Source: RZYY01 sp036794825
Lineage (GTDB): Bacteria > Bacteroidota > Bacteroidia > Bacteroidales > 4484-276
Assembly (NCBI GenBank): GCA_036794825.1
Contig: DAIRGA010000004.1
Coordinates: 62,001-126,000, forward strand
Reading direction: 5' to 3'
Length of the DNA: 64,000 nucleotides
The notes beneath the pieces were generated by a model. It saw nothing but the letters and a program-made list of their open reading frames with translations. It made no database searches and was not told the DNA's origin. The position numbers and the translations under genes were made by a program. Of this stretch, positions 61,576-64,000 are shown piece by piece. Within the stretch, counting starts at the first letter, position 1; each line of letters opens with the position of its first letter.

Positions 61576-62547
61576 ATGAAAAAACTGAACATTGCAGTAA
61601 TGGGTTGCGCAGCCATCGCAGAGCGATCAATGATCCCGGCGATCAAGGCAGTTCCTGAATGGAATTTGGTAGCGGTAGCCAGCCGATCGCCAGAAAAGGC
61701 TGAGAGTTTTGCCTATAATTTTGACTGCAAGGCTGTGGTTGGCTACGAAAATCTGCTCAACCGCAGTGATATTGACGCCATTTACATGCCCCTGCCCACC
61801 GGCCTTCATCATGAGTGGATCATCAAAAGCCTGAAAGCCGGAAAGCACGTTTTGTCCGAAAAATCTATCGCTTACGACTATGACTCAGCGGTAGAAATGG
61901 TAAATATTGCCAAAGCAAACGGTCTGGTGCTGATGGAGGATTTTATGTTTCAATACCACAGCCAGCACCAGTTTGTGTTTGGTTTATTACAAAAAGGGGA
62001 GGTTGGCGAAATTCGCGTTTTCAGGGCAAATTTTGCATTTCCGCCGATGCCGAAAAACAATTTTCGCTACGACGATCAGATTGGTGGCGGCGCTCTGCTC
62101 GATGCTGCCGGCTACACGGTGAGAGCAGTACATTTCATTATGGGCGATGATTTTGTGGTGAAAGCAGCCACCCTGCACATTGATCCCGAAACAGGTACCA
62201 ATATTTACGGCGGCGCTTTTCTGGACAATGGCAAGGGGGTCAGCGCACAGATCGCTTTTGGGATGGATCACTATTACCAATGCAACTACGAAATCTGGGG
62301 GAGCAAAGGCAAAATCACCGCTGATCGCGCTTTTACCCCAAAACCCGACTTCAGCCCGCTGATTATCGTCGAAAAACAAGGCCAGAGAGATGAGTACCGG
62401 ATGCCGCCCGACAATCATTTCGTCGGATCATTGAAAGAGTTTTACCGGACAATTTCATCCGGCGACGCCGAAAAACATTATCAAGAGGTGCTGCTCCAGA
62501 GCAAAACCCTGGACGACATCAGGAGGTTTTCCATAAAACAGAATTAA
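61576..62547 (+). CDS. Gfo/Idh/MocA oxidoreductase, likely NDP-sugar 3-ketoreductase
   Basis: 323 residues from Met 61576 (KKLNIAVMGCAAIAERSMIP), or 333 from 61546. Rossmann loop GCAAIAE, VAVASRSPEKAE, the conserved EKP-like segment KAGKHVLSEKSIAYDY, and the C-terminal sheet domain with GGALLDAAGYTVRAVHFIMG, where Asp and Tyr stand in the catalytic region. With the preceding 2,3-dehydratase it matches the next step in 2,6-dideoxysugar pathways: NADPH reduction of the 3-keto group. In this family the same fold also serves myo-inositol or glucose oxidation, so the role rests on context. Confidence 0.82.
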   Translation: MKKLNIAVMGCAAIAERSMIPAIKAVPEWNLVAVASRSPEKAESFAYNFDCKAVVGYENLLNRSDIDAIYMPLPTGLHHEWIIKSLKAGKHVLSEKSIAYDYDSAVEMVNIAKANGLVLMEDFMFQYHSQHQFVFGLLQKGEVGEIRVFRANFAFPPMPKNNFRYDDQIGGGALLDAAGYTVRAVHFIMGDDFVVKAATLHIDPETGTNIYGGAFLDNGKGVSAQIAFGMDHYYQCNYEIWGSKGKITADRAFTPKPDFSPLIIVEKQGQRDEYRMPPDNHFVGSLKEFYRTISSGDAEKHYQEVLLQSKTLDDIRRFSIKQN

Positions 62548-62563
62548 AAATCAATATTTTTGG

Positions 62564-62683
62564 CTTCAAAATACTTTGCGATTTCACTCTGATTTTATGT
62601 ATGAATTCGCTATAAATGAGATAGATGAACTGGTCACAAATTGCGACCGGTTGGTGTTAATCAACCCAAATACTAAGACTTGA
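62564..62683 (+). pseudogene. Decayed ORF6N gene fragment
   Basis: The frame LQNTLRFHSDFMYEF...DELVTNCDRL resembles NIERFPEDFMFEL...DELVTNCDRL of the intact gene downstream. At DNA level 62591-62605 matches 62836-62850 with one change, and 62623-62654 matches 62868-62899 with one change; the offset of 245 bp is constant, while the middle differs. The frame ends in a TGA that overlaps the ATG of the intact gene. The N-terminal half of the gene is missing. Confidence 0.7.
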
Positions 62684-63195
62684 TGAATGATTTGATTAAA
62701 CCAGAATACGAAACGCTGATTTTCCAGTTCAGGGGATACAAAGTGATGATTGATTCCGATCTGGCCGTTCTTTACGGAGTTCCAAATAAAGCGCTCAAAC
62801 AACAGGTTAAAAGAAATATTGAGCGCTTTCCTGAAGATTTTATGTTTGAACTCACCAAAATTGAGAAAGATGAACTGGTCACAAATTGTGACCGGTTGGC
62901 TGCGCTTAAACATTCCTCCATTAATCCTCTGGCTTTTACCGAACAAGGAGTTGCCATGCTTTCATCGGTGTTACGTTCCGAAAAAGCCATCAAAATCAAT
63001 ATTGAGATCATGCGCGCATTTGCACGTTACAGGGCGTTGTTGAAGGAAAACGAAGAATTGAAAAATGAAATTCTGAAACTTGACGCCAAGCTCAACCATG
63101 CTTTCAAATATTTGCTTGAAAAATTGGATGCTTTGCACCAAAAGACTCCCCGGGAGCTAAAACCAATAGGCTACAAAATTGGTAAGAAGAATTAA
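62683..63195 (+). CDS. ORF6N-domain DNA-binding protein
   Basis: 170 residues from the ATG at 62683. ORF6N domain (~5-90): FQFRGYKVMIDSDLAVLYGV, NKALKQQVKRNIERFPEDFM, FTEQGVAMLSSVLRSEKAIK; then a charged coiled coil (KENEELKNEILKLDAKLNHA) and a short basic tail. ORF6N/KilA-N type proteins are common in phages and Bacteroidota genomes as DNA-binding regulators; this one has no phage neighbours. It sits inside a sugar operon, so it may regulate it, or be a recent insertion. A decayed paralogue precedes it. Confidence 0.85.
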   Translation: MNDLIKPEYETLIFQFRGYKVMIDSDLAVLYGVPNKALKQQVKRNIERFPEDFMFELTKIEKDELVTNCDRLAALKHSSINPLAFTEQGVAMLSSVLRSEKAIKINIEIMRAFARYRALLKENEELKNEILKLDAKLNHAFKYLLEKLDALHQKTPRELKPIGYKIGKKN

Positions 63196-63229
63196 TCACT
63201 CTCAAAATTCTATTTTAAGGTAAAAAATC

Positions 63230-64000
63230 ATGAATCATAATCCACACATTTCTATTGTCAGTCCTGTTTATGGCGCCTCATCGCTGCTCGAAGAACTGGT
63301 AAGGCGAATCGGTGAATCGGTAAGAAAAATCACCGACAACTATGAAATTATCCTTGTGGAAGACCATGGGCCCGACGATTCGTGGGAAAAAATCAAAACT
63401 ATTTGCAAAAACGACCCGCGGGTAATCGGCATTCGGCACAGCCGCAATTTTGGGCAGCAGTATGCGCTCAACTGCGGCCTCGACCACGCAAGGGGCGAGT
63501 GGGTGGTCACGCTCGACTGCGACCTGCAGGACCGTCCGGAGGAGATCATCAACCTGTACAAAAAAGCACAGGAAGGATACGACATCGTGCTGGCCAGCCG
63601 GCAACACCGCCAGGATGATTTCATGAAAAAACTGTTTTCGAAACTGTTTTACCGCCTTCTCAGCTACCTCACCGATACCCACCAGGATGCCTCGCTGGCC
63701 AACTTCTCGCTTTACCACCGCAAAGTTGTGGATGCGTTGAAAAGCATGAACGACTACTCGCGTTACTACCCCACAATGATCCACTGGGTCGGGTTCAGGA
63801 TGGCCAAACTCGCGATACAGCACGCTGGCCGTGAGGATGGGAAGAAATCGTCGTACAGTTTTAAAAAACGCCTGACGCTCGCATTCGATACCATCGTGTC
63901 GTTTTCCAACAAACCTCTACGACTGACAGTGAAACTGGGTATCCTCATTCTTGTCATTGCCACCCTGCTCGCCATTGCATTGGTGGTCCGGTATTTCCTG
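63230..64000 (+). CDS. GT2 glycosyltransferase, GtrB/ArnC type (3' part missing)
   Basis: ATG at 63230; the frame is open to the window end (257 residues seen). GT-A core: PHISIVSPVYGASSLLEELV, ILVEDHGPDDSW, IRHSRNFGQQYALNCGLDHA and VVTLDCDLQDRPEEI, the DxD/QDxPE motif typical of GtrB, ArnC and DPM1. A membrane span begins near residue 236 (VKLGILILVIATLLAIALVV), and a second is expected beyond the edge. It likely charges undecaprenyl phosphate with a sugar for the transferases of this cluster. It starts 34 nt after the ORF6N gene. Confidence 0.9.
   Translation, partial: MNHNPHISIVSPVYGASSLLEELVRRIGESVRKITDNYEIILVEDHGPDDSWEKIKTICKNDPRVIGIRHSRNFGQQYALNCGLDHARGEWVVTLDCDLQDRPEEIINLYKKAQEGYDIVLASRQHRQDDFMKKLFSKLFYRLLSYLTDTHQDASLANFSLYHRKVVDALKSMNDYSRYYPTMIHWVGFRMAKLAIQHAGREDGKKSSYSFKKRLTLAFDTIVSFSNKPLRLTVKLGILILVIATLLAIALVVRYFL

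Overview
The window looks like chromosomal DNA of a Bacteroidota species, most likely a free-living member of the Bacteroidales or a close relative. The evidence is: three secreted proteins with type IX secretion (T9SS) sorting tails; the gliding lipoprotein GldH; a full MoxR/DUF58/BatA-E aerotolerance operon; promoters of the Bacteroidota type (TTTG or TTG, about 19-21 nt, TAnnTTTG) in front of many genes; and the order rpsU, xerC-like, hpf, tRNAs, tuf, trnW, secE, nusG, rplKAJL, rpoBC. I saw no insertion sequence, prophage, integrative element or CRISPR array.

Layout. 1-3014 (minus) is a cell-wall set: a glucosaminidase cut by the window edge, a MurU-like nucleotidyltransferase, a 42-residue cysteine protein, and a sugar kinase fused to a RapZ C-terminal domain. 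3193-9793 holds a T9SS cargo protein, a thioredoxin-like lipoprotein, rpsT, radC, a deacetylase-like gene and dnaX. 9812-13625 has a DASS carboxylate transporter and the arcC-argF pair. 13710-18418 (minus) encodes two large T9SS cargo proteins. 18947-20086 encodes a bleomycin-hydrolase-like protein that seems to have lost its catalytic His and Asn. 20141-28666 (minus) is the bat operon. 28919-44070 (minus) is the transcription/translation block with five tRNAs. 44285-53915 holds rpmB, a TonB-dependent receptor with a small partner, superoxide dismutase, ornithine aminotransferase, a membrane protein, gldH and a class A penicillin-binding protein. 54976-64000 (plus) is a glycan operon running off the right edge.

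The glycan operon is the most system-like part. It has a GT-C membrane protein, a GT2 glycosyltransferase, a 4-TM EamA/SMR protein (ArnE/F type), a NodB-fold deacetylase, an ArnT-like GT39 transferase, an NDP-hexose 2,3-dehydratase, a Gfo/Idh/MocA oxidoreductase and a second GT2 enzyme of GtrB/ArnC type. Together they could make a deoxysugar, load it on a polyprenyl phosphate, flip it and transfer it to an acceptor outside the inner membrane, by analogy with the Arn and Gtr pathways.

Other points of note: dnaX carries an A9 tract followed at once by a -1 frame stop and potential stem-loops, which suggests a gamma/tau switch; the kinase-RapZ fusion suggests hexosamine sensing tied to peptidoglycan recycling; and a decayed ORF6N fragment lies directly upstream of an intact ORF6N gene. 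Functions are assigned by reading motifs by eye; no database search was run.
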